64,000 nucleotides of DNA from Streptomyces sp. HUAS MG91 (GTDB lineage: Bacteria > Actinomycetota > Actinomycetes > Streptomycetales > Streptomycetaceae), in contig NZ_CP159534.1 in NCBI RefSeq assembly GCF_040529335.1, positions 5,146,001 to 5,210,000 on the forward strand, given 5' to 3'. The position numbers and the translations under genes are program-made. The notes below the pieces were generated by a model. That model was not told the DNA's origin, did not search any database, and saw only the letters and a list, made by a program, of their open reading frames with translations. This document shows positions 1 through 9,578 of this stretch, in pieces (within the stretch, counting starts at the first letter, position 1; each line of letters begins with the position of its first letter).

Positions 1-1
1 G

Positions 2-748
2 CGCCACGACATGACCATGGAAGCGATACGGATATCCCAGGCGCGCGCCGCGCTGGGGGAGTTCGGCTCGCCCGCCGCCCAGGGCACGAACAGCACGGGC
101 GGCGCCGGACGGGCGACGGCTTCCCGGTCCACCGGGCTGGCGGAACCCGTCGCGGCGTCCCCCTCGACGGGCGTGCCGCCGCGGGTGCGGACCCAGGTCC
201 CGGACCAGTTCGGCCCGCCGCCGGTGGTGTCGCCGGACGCGCCGGGCTCCGGCGGGCCGGGCGGCAGACGGCGCGTGTTCATGTTCGTCGCGGGTGTCGT
301 CGGCGCCGCCCTCGTCGTCCTCATCGCCTACGTCCTGACCAGCGGCGGCGATGACAAGGGAGCCGAGGCCGGGCCGTCGAAGTCGCCGACCACCAGCGCG
401 CCCCCGCTGCCCGCGGGCGTGCAGTGCGTGGGCGACGGCTGCACCGGCAAGGACCCCGAGGCCATGGGCTGCGGCGGCGACCTGGCCGACAGCCCGGCGA
501 AGGCCCCGCTCGGCACGGCCAGTGTCGAGGTCCGCTACAGCAAGACGTGCAAGGCGGCCTGGGCGCGGATCCAGCTCGCGGCGCCCGGTGACAGCGTCAC
601 GCTGTCCGTGGGTGCCAAGACGTCGAAGAAGGGCCTGGTCGGCGACGCGGACACGGACGCCTACACCCCGATGATCGCGGTCGGCTCGGCCACCGAGGCC
701 AAGGCGTGCGGCACGCTCGCGGCGGGCCAGAAGGGCTGCACTCCGTAG
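2..748 (+). CDS. DUF2690 membrane-anchored protein, 5' end cut by window
   Basis: The frame is open from base 2, so the N-terminus lies outside the window. In Streptomyces this architecture usually begins with an XRE-type helix-turn-helix. What is visible is a Gly/Ser/Pro-rich linker, one transmembrane helix (about residues 92-112 counting from the first ATG at base 11), and a C-terminal extracytoplasmic domain. That domain has the Cys pattern CVGDGCTGKDP...MGCGG and a later TCKAAW, which fits DUF2690. The likely role is a membrane-tethered regulator or sensor. The family match is from memory of the motif pattern; the HTH part is inferred. Confidence 0.75.
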   Translation, partial: RHDMTMEAIRISQARAALGEFGSPAAQGTNSTGGAGRATASRSTGLAEPVAASPSTGVPPRVRTQVPDQFGPPPVVSPDAPGSGGPGGRRRVFMFVAGVVGAALVVLIAYVLTSGGDDKGAEAGPSKSPTTSAPPLPAGVQCVGDGCTGKDPEAMGCGGDLADSPAKAPLGTASVEVRYSKTCKAAWARIQLAAPGDSVTLSVGAKTSKKGLVGDADTDAYTPMIAVGSATEAKACGTLAAGQKGCTP

Positions 749-841
749 CCCGGAAACCTCGGCGCACAAGGACAGGCATGGGGGAGCGTCTTCGGGGAAG
801 GCGATCGTTACCCCCACGGGATGGCCACACGGTGGCACCCT

Positions 842-881
842 GGCGGCCGCCGGCCCCCTCTCTCCCGGGGCGGCGGCCGCC
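842..881. terminator. GC-rich hairpin, likely terminator of the DUF2690 gene
   Basis: An 11-bp perfect inverted repeat, GGCGGCCGCCG (842-852) and CGGCGGCCGCC (871-881), encloses an 18-base loop. It lies about 95 bases after the DUF2690 stop and 130 bases before mdh. There is no T-run, as is common in Streptomyces. Termination is inferred from position and stem strength. Confidence 0.5.
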
Positions 882-948
882 GCCGTGTTCCGGCTCTGTG
901 GGGTGAGCCACACGGACCCGGGGGTCGTGTGCGGCCGAGAGGCGATAG

Positions 949-2007
<1,059 letters not shown>

Positions 2008-2030
2008 GTTCCGGCCTCTCTCCGCTCTGA

Positions 2031-2069
2031 CCGCCCGCGGTCGGGTCGTTCGCGACCCGCCGCGGGCGG
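2031..2069 (+). terminator. Rho-independent terminator after mdh
   Basis: A nested hairpin has outer arms CCGCCCGCGG and CCGCGGGCGG, and inner arms CGGGTCG and CGACCCG around a TTCG tetraloop. It is followed by the T-rich TTCTGTTGTGT. It sits directly downstream of the mdh stop. Confidence 0.85.
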
Positions 2070-2170
2070 TTCTGTTGTGTGTGGGGGTCTATGCTGCTTC
2101 CTTCGTAACTTCCGTACCAGTGACGGCAGTTCGAACGTGCGGCATCGATGGGAACATTCGGGGGAGTGGC

Positions 2171-3928
2171 GTGAGTACCGCCTATGTACCGCAGCAGTCG
2201 GCAGCACCGGACACCGGCGGGGGCGGGGTGGGGCCCCTGCCGCCGGCGAAGCCGCCGTTCGCCAGTGAGGCCACCCGGCTGCTGTGCGCCGGCACCTATC
2301 TCGACCCGGACTACCGGGACCGGGTCATCGAACAGCTGCACCTGCACGAGCAGCGCATCGCGGCCCCGTCGCTCGGCTTCGACGCGGCCCGGGTCCTCGC
2401 GCACGCGCTGCGCGCCCGGCGCCTCGAAGTGGCCTGGGCCTGGGCCGTGCTCGGCCTGTGGGTGGTGGCCCTGCCGCTGACCGGCTACTGGATCCTCACG
2501 TTCCTGCTGCCGTCCGCGCTGCTCGCGCTCGGCGTCCGGGCCCGCGGTCCCGAGCAGCGCCCGCCGGTCTACCGGCGAGTGGCCGGCTGGTACCTGCGCT
2601 GGTGGGGCCGGGGCCTGCTGGTCGTCCTGCTGATCACCACGCTGGTCATGGCCACCGGCGACGACGGCGACTACGACAGCTTCTCCTACGAGGTCCGGTC
2701 CGGCCTGCACGAGAGCCTGCCGGACTTCCTGAACTGGCTGGTCCCCCAGGGCACCGGCTCCGGCGACACCCTGCACGGCTGGCTCACGCTGCTCCTGCTC
2801 GCGCTGATCGCCCTGTGCGCGGGCGCCCAGCGCGGTCAGCTCGCCCGGGTGCTCGGCACCGACCTGTCCGAGGCGCGGTTCGCGAACGCCTCCGCCGACC
2901 CCGCGGAGAGCACCGAGGGCGCCCGTTTCGCTCGGGTGATGCGGCGGATCAGGGTCGAGCAGCACGCGCCGCTGATCATGTACCACGCGGTCCGCCCGTT
3001 CTGCGGCGCGGGCGAACCGGTCGACACCTGGACCCTCGCCGTCGAGCTGCGGCCCGACCGGACGAAGAAGCAGCAGCCGCTGAACAACCGCGGCATCCTG
3101 GAGAAGATCAGGCCACTGCTCGAACAGCTGCGGCTGCCCGCCGAGTTCGCGAGCACCACCGTGCGCGACCGGCTGCGCTGGCTGGAGATCGACGAGTGCG
3201 TCTTCCTGCCCGCCGAGGGCCTCGACCGGCGCGAGGACGCCCCCTACCGTCCCGAGGCGTTCGAGGAGCACCGGGAGCGGTCCGTCGAGGAGGGCGCGGA
3301 GAAGCGGCGGCACTTCCTGCGGATCCGGGTCGGCGGCTGGGAGGAGGAACTGGTCGTCACCGTCTTCGTCCGGGTCCACACCCAGGGCCGGATGCTGATG
3401 CTGGAGATCGCGCCGCACGTCCTCGCCCCGATCCGCGAACCGTTCCGCGAGGCCGACCGCACCGCCCACCAGTTCCGCCACAACAACCCGCTCGGCAAGG
3501 CCGCCTGGGCCGTCACGCGCGTGGCCGGATCCCCCGCGCGCTCCCTCGTCACCGTCGCCCGCTGGATCGGCTACGGCTGGCAGATCGTCACCGGCGGGCA
3601 CAGCGGCGCGCTGCCGGACGGCCCCGCCCTGTCGGTGCGCGAGCTGGGCTCGGAGGGGCCCGGTTCGCTGTTCCAGCGGATGGACGTCGAGCGGTACCTC
3701 AAGTCGGTGCAGGACCGCATCGCGGGCGGAGTGCGCCAGTCGCTGGCCGAATCCGGCTACCAGACCGGCGAGTTCGTCCAGAAGGTCGTGAACATCAGCA
3801 GCGGCGGCGTGAACATCGACCGCGTCGAGGACTCCACCTTCGCCGTCGGCAGCCACGCCAGCGCGACGTCGGGCAAGGCCGACGACACCCCGGCCCAGAA
3901 GGGATCAGACGATCATGACGGCGAATGA
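2171..3928 (+). CDS. Unrecognised multi-pass membrane protein, first gene of a three-gene operon
   Basis: 585 residues from GTG 2171, chosen for the GGGGGAGTG ribosome site just upstream. Longer in-frame starts would read through the leader. Hydrophobic helices lie at about residues 88-122, 146-162 and 200-220. A large soluble region (about 230-500) follows and has no motif I recognise. The C-terminus carries a short tag, IDRVEDSTFAVGSHA, which recurs at the N-terminus of the next gene product. The stop overlaps the next gene by 14 bases, so the pair is very probably co-translated. No function is assigned. Confidence 0.85.
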   Translation: MSTAYVPQQSAAPDTGGGGVGPLPPAKPPFASEATRLLCAGTYLDPDYRDRVIEQLHLHEQRIAAPSLGFDAARVLAHALRARRLEVAWAWAVLGLWVVALPLTGYWILTFLLPSALLALGVRARGPEQRPPVYRRVAGWYLRWWGRGLLVVLLITTLVMATGDDGDYDSFSYEVRSGLHESLPDFLNWLVPQGTGSGDTLHGWLTLLLLALIALCAGAQRGQLARVLGTDLSEARFANASADPAESTEGARFARVMRRIRVEQHAPLIMYHAVRPFCGAGEPVDTWTLAVELRPDRTKKQQPLNNRGILEKIRPLLEQLRLPAEFASTTVRDRLRWLEIDECVFLPAEGLDRREDAPYRPEAFEEHRERSVEEGAEKRRHFLRIRVGGWEEELVVTVFVRVHTQGRMLMLEIAPHVLAPIREPFREADRTAHQFRHNNPLGKAAWAVTRVAGSPARSLVTVARWIGYGWQIVTGGHSGALPDGPALSVRELGSEGPGSLFQRMDVERYLKSVQDRIAGGVRQSLAESGYQTGEFVQKVVNISSGGVNIDRVEDSTFAVGSHASATSGKADDTPAQKGSDDHDGE

Positions 3929-4280
3929 CGAGCCCTCGGTCAGCATCGGCGACGTCCACGGCAGCACCTTCGCCATCGGCAGCCACGCCCGCGCGGAGAG
4001 CCACACGCACGCCGCCCCGCAGGGCGACGACGAGTCGATGCGCGAACTCCTGGAGGCGGTGCGCGAGCTGCGGGCCGACCTGACCCGGCTGCGCGAGGAC
4101 GCGGGACTGCGCGCCCTCGACGCCGAGCTCGCCGAGACGGAGGGCGAACTCGTCCGCACGGGCAGCGCCCCGGCGAACCGCCTGGAGCGGCTGCGGGCGC
4201 TGCTCGGCGACTCCCAGGCGGTCCTCTCGCTGTTCACGTCGGCGGGCACGGTGGCCGCCATGCTGGGGAACCTGAGATGA
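3915..4280 (+). CDS. Small coiled-coil protein with shared STFAIGSHA tag (DUF5955-like)
   Basis: 121 residues. The N-terminus has IGDVHGSTFAIGSHA, matching the C-terminal tag of the upstream membrane protein. Residues about 40-95 are a charged helical region rich in Glu, Arg and Leu, consistent with a coiled coil. A short hydrophobic tail follows (LSLFTSAGTVAAML). It resembles the Streptomyces DUF5955 family from memory. It sits between two overlapping membrane-protein genes (14 and 4 bases), suggesting a soluble partner of a membrane complex. The function is unknown. Confidence 0.8.
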   Translation: MTANDEPSVSIGDVHGSTFAIGSHARAESHTHAAPQGDDESMRELLEAVRELRADLTRLREDAGLRALDAELAETEGELVRTGSAPANRLERLRALLGDSQAVLSLFTSAGTVAAMLGNLR

Positions 4281-5107
4281 GCGGGCGGCACTGGAACGAG
4301 GAGAACCAGCGCTGGGAGGAGGCGGGTTCGGGCCCCGCGACGATGTCCTCGCCGCCCCCGCCGCGCCCGGACTTCGCACCGCCCCCGACGTCCTGGCCCG
4401 AGCCCGACCTGGCCGGACCGGCCGCCCCGCCGCCCGGCCGCAACCGCCGCTTCGTCCTCGTGATCGCCGGTGCGGCCGTGCTCGGCGCCGCCGTCGCGAC
4501 CACGGTGGTGCTGGCCGGCCGCGGGGACGACCCCGGACCGGACCCGAAGCCGACCCGGGCCACCGCCGCCGCCTCCAGCCCCACGCCCACCACCACGCTC
4601 GCGCCCGGTCCCACCCCGTCTCCGAGCGACGCGCTGCCCTCCGGATACCGCGAGGTGGCGGACGCGGCGGGGTTCACGCTCGCGGTCCCCGACGACTGGA
4701 GCCGCACCGAGAGCGAGCAGGGCGTCTTCTACACGTCCTCCGACCAGGCCTCGCTCATCCAGGTCTTCACCATCGAGGAGCCCGACAGCACACCGCTCGC
4801 CTCGCTGCGCACCGCCTCCAAGACCCTCTCGTCGACCAACCCCGGGTACGAGGAGGTCTCGCTGGAGCGGACCTCCGCTCCCGACGGGGCCTCGGACGCG
4901 GTCACCGACGACGCGGCCGAACTCGTCTACGCCTACGACAGCGAGAAGCTGGCCGCCCGGAGGAAGGTGGTCGACTTCTCGTTCACCGCGCGGGACGGAA
5001 CGCAGTACGCGGTGCTCGTCGCCGGTCCGGACGACGACTGGCCCGCCCAGCGGGACCGGCTCGCCACGGTGCTGTCCCGGTTCGGTCCTGCCCAGCCGAG
5101 GCTCTGA
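4277..5107 (+). CDS. Single-pass membrane protein with PsbP/LpqN-like extracellular domain
   Basis: 276 residues; ATG overlaps the upstream stop (ATGA). The N-terminal MSGRHWNEENQRWEE segment and a Pro-rich stretch are cytoplasmic. A transmembrane helix is at about 56-76, followed by a Thr/Pro/Ser linker. The C-terminal domain (about 120-270) opens with GFTLAVPDDWSR and ends with a long amphipathic segment. This pattern resembles the Mog1/PsbP/LpqN-type fold found in actinobacterial surface proteins. It is the third gene of the operon with the two tag-sharing proteins. The assignment is by fold pattern only. Confidence 0.75.
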   Translation: MSGRHWNEENQRWEEAGSGPATMSSPPPPRPDFAPPPTSWPEPDLAGPAAPPPGRNRRFVLVIAGAAVLGAAVATTVVLAGRGDDPGPDPKPTRATAAASSPTPTTTLAPGPTPSPSDALPSGYREVADAAGFTLAVPDDWSRTESEQGVFYTSSDQASLIQVFTIEEPDSTPLASLRTASKTLSSTNPGYEEVSLERTSAPDGASDAVTDDAAELVYAYDSEKLAARRKVVDFSFTARDGTQYAVLVAGPDDDWPAQRDRLATVLSRFGPAQPRL

Positions 5108-5157
5108 AGTTGCTCAAGTGCCGTTTCGGCGGTGCCGGGTGCGCGCATCATCGAAGA

Positions 5158-5493
5158 ATGATCTTCAAGTCGAAACCGCAGCCCGATCTGGGTGTCGTCG
5201 TCCTGCGGGACGCCGACCGCATCGCCGAGGCCCTGACGGCGGCGCTCGCGCAGGCGAGCGACGCCGAGCGGCCCGGTCTCGAACGGGCCGTCGCGCTGGT
5301 CGCCGAGACGGAGCGGGTGAGCGAGGCCGAGTCGCGGGGGCGGTGGGTGTGGGAGCGGCTTGCCGCCGCCGGGTACGAGGGGCCTGCCGACTCGGTGCGG
5401 GCGATCAAGGTTCTCCGGCAGGCCGAGCCGTCGCTCACTTTGGCTGCGGCGGTGCGGCTTTCCAAGGACGCGGTGCGGCTGGACGCCCCTTGA
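5158..5493 (+). CDS. Hypothetical protein with L7/L12 C-terminal-like helix
   Basis: 111 residues from ATG 5158. An in-frame upstream ATG at 5110 would add a poorly coding stretch. The protein is alpha-helical and charged. Its C-terminal segment, AIKVLRQAEPSLTLAAAVRLSKDAV, resembles the helix-turn that ends ribosomal L7/L12, as in several small Streptomyces proteins. There is no transmembrane or signal segment. It lies 50 bases after the membrane operon and could be its last member. The function is unknown. Confidence 0.7.
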   Translation: MIFKSKPQPDLGVVVLRDADRIAEALTAALAQASDAERPGLERAVALVAETERVSEAESRGRWVWERLAAAGYEGPADSVRAIKVLRQAEPSLTLAAAVRLSKDAVRLDAP

Positions 5494-5541
5494 CCGTGCC
5501 CGGCACCTGTGGGCCGTCGTTCGGCTGACGCCCGGTGGCCG

Positions 5542-5640
5542 CTTCTCGCGCAGTTCCCCGCGCCCCTGAGGCATGCGCTGCGCGCAGCCTCCCCTGAGCG
5601 AGCGAAGCTCGCTCAGGGGCGCGGGGAACTGCGCGAGAAG
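5542..5640. repeat. Facing pair of the GCAGTTCCCCGCGCCCCT repeat
   Basis: Perfect 29-bp inverted arms at 5542-5570 and 5612-5640 contain CTTCTCGCGCAGTTCCCC and its complement. A smaller inner hairpin (CCTGAGCGAGC-GAA-GCTCGCTCAGG) occupies 5592-5616. The block lies between convergent genes. The right arm forms the last nine codons and the stop of the MFS gene. It is one of several copies in the window and may act as a bidirectional terminator. Confidence 0.85.
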
Positions 5641-7061
5641 GCTTGCTGGGGTGCGGGGAGTCGCGTGGCGCCGCCCGGGCCGCGGAGGGGGACCTCCTTG
5701 ACCGCCAGCGCCGCGACCAGCGCAAGCGCCGAGACGATCGCAGCCAGCAAGAAGATCTGATGGGTGCCGGAGGCGACCGAGGACGCCGAAGTGCCCCGCG
5801 CCGTGGCCCGGTTGAAGAGCATGCCGAACACGGCGAGCCCCACCGAGGCCCCCAGCGTCCGGAACAGATTGGTGCCGGACGACGCGACGCCCAGGTCCCT
5901 CGGCTCCACACTGTTCTGCGCGATGGTCGTCGTCATCTGCGTGAAGAACCCCATGCCGATCCCGGTGACGACCATGTACACGGAAGCCGTGACGGCCGAG
6001 GTGCCCGTGCCCATGGTGGACAGCAGGGCGGTCCCGGCGACGAGGAAGACCCCGCCGAGCACCGGAAAGATCTTGTACCGCCCCGTCCGCGACATGACCC
6101 GCCCGCCGATCTGCGACACGATCACGACCGGCGCCATCAGCGGAACGAGCAGCAGCCCCGAGTCCGTCACGGACGTGTGCTGCACCGTCTGCTGGAACAG
6201 CGGCAGATAGAGCGAGGCGCCGAACATGACGACACCCAGGGCGAGCATCATCACCGAGGCCAGCCCGAAGTTGCGGTGCGCGAAGACCCGTAGCGGAAGC
6301 ACCGGCTCGGACACCCGGCGCTGGACGGCGAGGAACGCGGCGAGACCGGCGACGGCGGCCACCAGCAGCCCGGCGACCTGCCAGGACCCCCACGCGTACC
6401 GCACGCCGCCCCAGGAGGTGGCGAGCACGACGGCGCTGATGGTCAGGGTCAGCAGGGCGATGCCGGCCCAGTCGATGCGGACCTTGGCGCGGTCGGCCGG
6501 ACGGTCGGCGGGCAGCATCAGCGCGCACCAGGCGAACGCGATCAGCCCGAGCGGAAGGTTGATGTAGAAGGCCCAGCGCCAGCCCAGGTGCCCGGTGACG
6601 AGGCCGCCGACGAGCGGCCCGCCGATGGTGCCCAGCGCCATCACGGCGGCGGTCATCCCCTGATAGCGCCCGCGCTCGCGGGGCGGCACGAGGGACCCGA
6701 TCAGCGCGAACGCGAGCCCGCCGAGCCCGCCGGCGCCCAGCCCCTGCACCACCCGGAACCCGATGAGCTGGCCCATGTCCTGGGCGGCGCCCGACAGCAC
6801 GGACCCGGCGAGGAAGACGCCGATCGAGATCAGGAAGACGCGCTTGCGGCTGTAGAGGTCGCCGAGCTTGCCCCAGACCGGGGTGGAGACGGCGGTGGTC
6901 AGGGTGTAGGCGATCACGACCCACGACAGATGGGCCGCGCCGCCGAGGTCCCGGACGATCGTCGGCATCGAGGTGCCGACGATGTTGTTGTCGAGCATCG
7001 ACAGGAGCATCGCGAGCATCACGCCGAGCATCGCCCAGCGCACAGAGAGGGAATCAGGCAT
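5613..7061 (-). CDS. MFS drug-type exporter (DHA2/EmrB family)
   Basis: 482 residues from ATG 7061; the open frame upstream is non-coding. The protein is hydrophobic throughout, with about 14 predicted helices. The family signature LDNNIVGTSMPTIVRDLGG is at about residues 23-41, followed by LGDLYSRKRVF. Later ERGRYQG and a G-rich helix 5 (LGTIGGPLVGG) mark the DHA2 antiporter class. It probably exports a toxic compound by proton antiport. It is divergent from a TetR gene 79 bases away, the usual regulator-exporter pairing. The C-terminal SRSSPRP is encoded by an intergenic repeat arm, so the tail is probably not conserved. Confidence 0.9.
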   Translation of the reverse strand: MPDSLSVRWAMLGVMLAMLLSMLDNNIVGTSMPTIVRDLGGAAHLSWVVIAYTLTTAVSTPVWGKLGDLYSRKRVFLISIGVFLAGSVLSGAAQDMGQLIGFRVVQGLGAGGLGGLAFALIGSLVPPRERGRYQGMTAAVMALGTIGGPLVGGLVTGHLGWRWAFYINLPLGLIAFAWCALMLPADRPADRAKVRIDWAGIALLTLTISAVVLATSWGGVRYAWGSWQVAGLLVAAVAGLAAFLAVQRRVSEPVLPLRVFAHRNFGLASVMMLALGVVMFGASLYLPLFQQTVQHTSVTDSGLLLVPLMAPVVIVSQIGGRVMSRTGRYKIFPVLGGVFLVAGTALLSTMGTGTSAVTASVYMVVTGIGMGFFTQMTTTIAQNSVEPRDLGVASSGTNLFRTLGASVGLAVFGMLFNRATARGTSASSVASGTHQIFLLAAIVSALALVAALAVKEVPLRGPGGATRLPAPQQAFSRSSPRP

Positions 7062-7077
7062 GCCATCGAGAAAAGCA

Positions 7078-7094
7078 CACTCGTTAAATAAGTG
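7078..7094. promoter_or_regulatory. Imperfect palindrome between MFS and TetR genes, candidate TetR operator
   Basis: CACTCGTTAAATAAGTG reads CACT-N2-TT-N-AA-N2-AGTG, symmetric in 12 of 16 non-central positions. It lies in the AT-richest part of the 79-base divergent intergenic region, 17 bases from the MFS start. Autoregulation plus exporter control by the adjacent TetR is inferred. Confidence 0.5.
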
Positions 7095-7139
7095 CAACGG
7101 ATCAACTTTTTGAACGGGGCAACCCAAGAGGGGTAGAGT

Positions 7140-7718
7140 GTGACCATGACCGTCGAACCCCTGGGCCGCCGCGAACGCAAGAAGGCCGCCACCCGCCAGG
7201 CCCTCGCCGACGCCGCGCTGCGGCTCTTCCTGGAGCACGGGTACGACCAGGTCGGGATCCGCGACATCGCCGAGGCCGCCGACGTCTCCACGACCACCCT
7301 GTTCAAGCACTTCTCCGGCAAGGAAGCCCTCGTCTTCGACCTCGACGAGGGCCAGGAGGAGGACCTCGTCGCGGCGGTCCGGGACCGGCCCGAGGGCCGT
7401 ACGATCCTTCGGTCGCTGCGCGAACTCGCGCACCGCTACCAGGAGTTGGACCCCTCCGACGCGGAGGGCGCGCGCTTCCGCGAGCTGATCGACGGCACCC
7501 GGGCGCTGCGCGAGTACGCCGAGCGGATGTGGCTGCGCCACCGCACCGCGCTGGCCCGAGCCATCGCCGAGGACACCGGCGCCCCCGAGGGCGATCCGGC
7601 GAGCGAGGCGCTGGCCGCGTTCGCGCTCCAGGCGATCCGCGTCGGCGACAGCCCCGAGGGTGTCGACATCGCCTTCGACATCCTGGAGCGCGGCTGGGAC
7701 GCCACCCGCTCCCAGTGA
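7140..7718 (+). CDS. TetR-family regulator, probably of the adjacent exporter
   Basis: 192 residues from GTG 7140, with AGAGGGG upstream; ATG 7146 is the alternative. The N-terminal helix-turn-helix is clear. RRERKKAATRQAL leads into LFLEHGYDQVGIRDIAEAADVSTTTLFKHFSGKEAL (about residues 9-62), with the canonical F-x-HF-x-x-K end. The rest is a helical ligand domain. The divergent placement next to an MFS pump suggests a drug-responsive repressor. It also lies 136 bases before the betaine operon on the same strand, but nothing specific ties it to BetI. Confidence 0.9.
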   Translation: MTMTVEPLGRRERKKAATRQALADAALRLFLEHGYDQVGIRDIAEAADVSTTTLFKHFSGKEALVFDLDEGQEEDLVAAVRDRPEGRTILRSLRELAHRYQELDPSDAEGARFRELIDGTRALREYAERMWLRHRTALARAIAEDTGAPEGDPASEALAAFALQAIRVGDSPEGVDIAFDILERGWDATRSQ

Positions 7719-7792
7719 CACAGCGCACTTCTGCGCACCGTTCGCGCATGTTCTCGACGCCCCCGGGCAGGGGCCATCGACGTCACCCCTGA

Positions 7793-7808
7793 ACCGGCCG
7801 ACCGGCCG
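7793..7808. promoter_or_regulatory. Tandem 8-bp repeat upstream of the betaine operon
   Basis: ACCGGCCG occurs twice head-to-tail, 46 bases before the aldehyde dehydrogenase start. Because CCGG and CGGCCG are self-complementary, it is also a partial palindrome. It could be an operator for the osmoprotectant operon. High GC makes chance occurrence possible. Confidence 0.3.
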
Positions 7809-7854
7809 TTCGCGGTGCACGGGGGCAGCTCATGAACGGAAGGCGAAGCAGGAC

Positions 7855-9357
7855 GTGTCAGCACAACAGACCATCCATGTCGGCGGCGAGTGGCGCGGTG
7901 CCGCCTCAGGGGCGACCCGCGAGATCATCGACCCGGCGGACGCCACGCCGTTCGCGGTGATCGCCGAGGGCGGCGCCGAGGACGCGGACGCCGCGATCGC
8001 CGCCGCCCGCCGCGCCTTCGACGAGGGCCCGTGGCCGCACACGCCCGTCGCCGAGCGCGCCGCGCTGCTGCGCCGGGTCGCCGACCTCCTCGTACGGGAC
8101 CGGGAGAAGATCGGCCTCCTGGAGAGCCGGGACGCCGGGAAGACCGTCGAGGAGGGCCGCGTCGACGTCGACTGCGTCGCCGACGCCTTCCGCTACTTCG
8201 CCGACCTCGTCGTCGGCGAGGGCGCCGGACGCGTCGTCGACGCGGGCTCCGACGACATCCACAGCGTCGTCGTGCACGAGCCCGTCGGCGTCTGCTCGAT
8301 GATCACGCCCTGGAACTACCCGCTGCTCCAGGCCAGTTGGAAGATCGCCCCGGCGCTCGCCGCGGGCAACACCTTCGTGATCAAGCCGAGCGAGATCACC
8401 CCGCTGACCACGGTCGTGCTCGTCGAGCTGCTGGCGGAGGCCGGACTCCCCGACGGCGTCGCCAACCTCGTCACCGGCCCCGGCGCCACCGTCGGCGCCC
8501 GCCTCGCCGACCACCCCGACGTCGACCTCGTCTCCTTCACCGGCGGCCTGGTCAGCGGCACCAAGGTGGCGCAGGCCGCCGCCGCGTCCGTGAAGAAGGT
8601 CGCCCTCGAACTCGGCGGCAAGAACCCGAACGTGGTCTTCGCCGACGCCTGCGAGACCGAGGACGGTTTCGACACGGCCGTCGACCAGGCGCTCAACGCC
8701 GCTTTCATCCACAGCGGGCAGGTCTGCTCCGCCGGTTCGCGGCTCATCATCGAGGAGTCGGTGCGCGAGCGCTTCGTCGCCGAACTCGCCCGCCGCGCCG
8801 AGAAGATCCGGCTCGGCCGCGGCACCGAGAAGGACGTCGAGTGCGGGCCGCTCGTCAGCGAGCAGCAGCGCGACAAGACCGAGTCCTTCGTCGCCTCCGC
8901 CCTCGCCGAGGGCGCCGTGCCCCGGTGCGGCGGCAAGCGCCCCGAGCCCAGCGACGTACGCCCGGCCACCGGCTACTTCTACGAGCCGACCGTCCTCGAC
9001 CAGTGCCACCGCGAGATGCGCGTCGTGCGCGAGGAGACCTTCGGGCCGATCCTCACCGTCGAGACGTTCCGCACCGAGGACGAGGCCGTCGCGCTCGCCA
9101 ACGACACCGAGTACGGGCTCGCGGGCGCCGTCTGGACCGCCGACGCGGGGCGCGCACGGCGCGTCGCCGGGCGGCTGCGGCACGGCACCGTCTGGATCAA
9201 CGACTTCCACCCCTACCTGCCGCAGGCCGAATGGGGCGGCTTCGGGAAGAGCGGCGTCGGCCGCGAACTGGGCCCCGCCGGTCTCGCCGAGTACCGCGAG
9301 ACCAAGCACATCTACCAGAACCTGGCACCGCGGCCGGTGCGCTGGTTCGCGGGCTGA
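7855..9357 (+). CDS. betB: Betaine aldehyde dehydrogenase-type aldehyde dehydrogenase
   Basis: 500 residues from GTG 7855 (MSAQQTIHVGGEW). It oxidises betaine aldehyde to glycine betaine with NAD(P)+, the second step of osmoprotectant synthesis from choline. ALDH hallmarks are all present: PWNYPLLQ near 150, the Rossmann FTGG near 225, the general-base ELGGKNPN near 250, and the catalytic Cys in HSGQVCSAG near 290. EETFGPIL and GFGKSGVGRELG occur near the C-terminus. The substrate is inferred from the following choline dehydrogenase and betaine transporter genes. Confidence 0.92.
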   Translation: MSAQQTIHVGGEWRGAASGATREIIDPADATPFAVIAEGGAEDADAAIAAARRAFDEGPWPHTPVAERAALLRRVADLLVRDREKIGLLESRDAGKTVEEGRVDVDCVADAFRYFADLVVGEGAGRVVDAGSDDIHSVVVHEPVGVCSMITPWNYPLLQASWKIAPALAAGNTFVIKPSEITPLTTVVLVELLAEAGLPDGVANLVTGPGATVGARLADHPDVDLVSFTGGLVSGTKVAQAAAASVKKVALELGGKNPNVVFADACETEDGFDTAVDQALNAAFIHSGQVCSAGSRLIIEESVRERFVAELARRAEKIRLGRGTEKDVECGPLVSEQQRDKTESFVASALAEGAVPRCGGKRPEPSDVRPATGYFYEPTVLDQCHREMRVVREETFGPILTVETFRTEDEAVALANDTEYGLAGAVWTADAGRARRVAGRLRHGTVWINDFHPYLPQAEWGGFGKSGVGRELGPAGLAEYRETKHIYQNLAPRPVRWFAG

Positions 9358-9394
9358 GCTTTCCCGGTCGGCGGTCGGGTGCCGGCCGGTGGGG

Positions 9395-9492
9395 CTTCTC
9401 GCGCAGTTCCCCGCGCCCCTGAGGCGAGCTCCGCTCGCCCAGGGGAAGGCGGCGCGAAGCGCCTGCCTTCAGGGGCGCGGGGAACCGCGCGA
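9395..9492. repeat. Facing pair of the GCAGTTCCCCGCGCCCCT repeat
   Basis: The forward arm is at 9395-9422. The reverse arm at 9470-9492 has one mismatch (ACC for ACT). Together they enclose about 50 bases between betB and betA. The pair could fold into a long hairpin and reduce read-through, or tune the betB:betA transcript ratio. This copy lies within a probable operon rather than after one. Confidence 0.8.
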
Positions 9493-9578
9493 CCAGCCCC
9501 CACCGGCCCGCGGCCGCCCCACCACCGAACCCCCCTCACCATCACGCGCAGTACCTTGCAACCCAACGGAGTTGACGC

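Noticed and set aside
7140..7718. TetR gene as BetI, regulator of the betaine operon
   Set aside because: It is placed opposite an MFS pump with a palindrome between them. It lacks BetI hallmarks I can recognise, so the betaine link is only positional.
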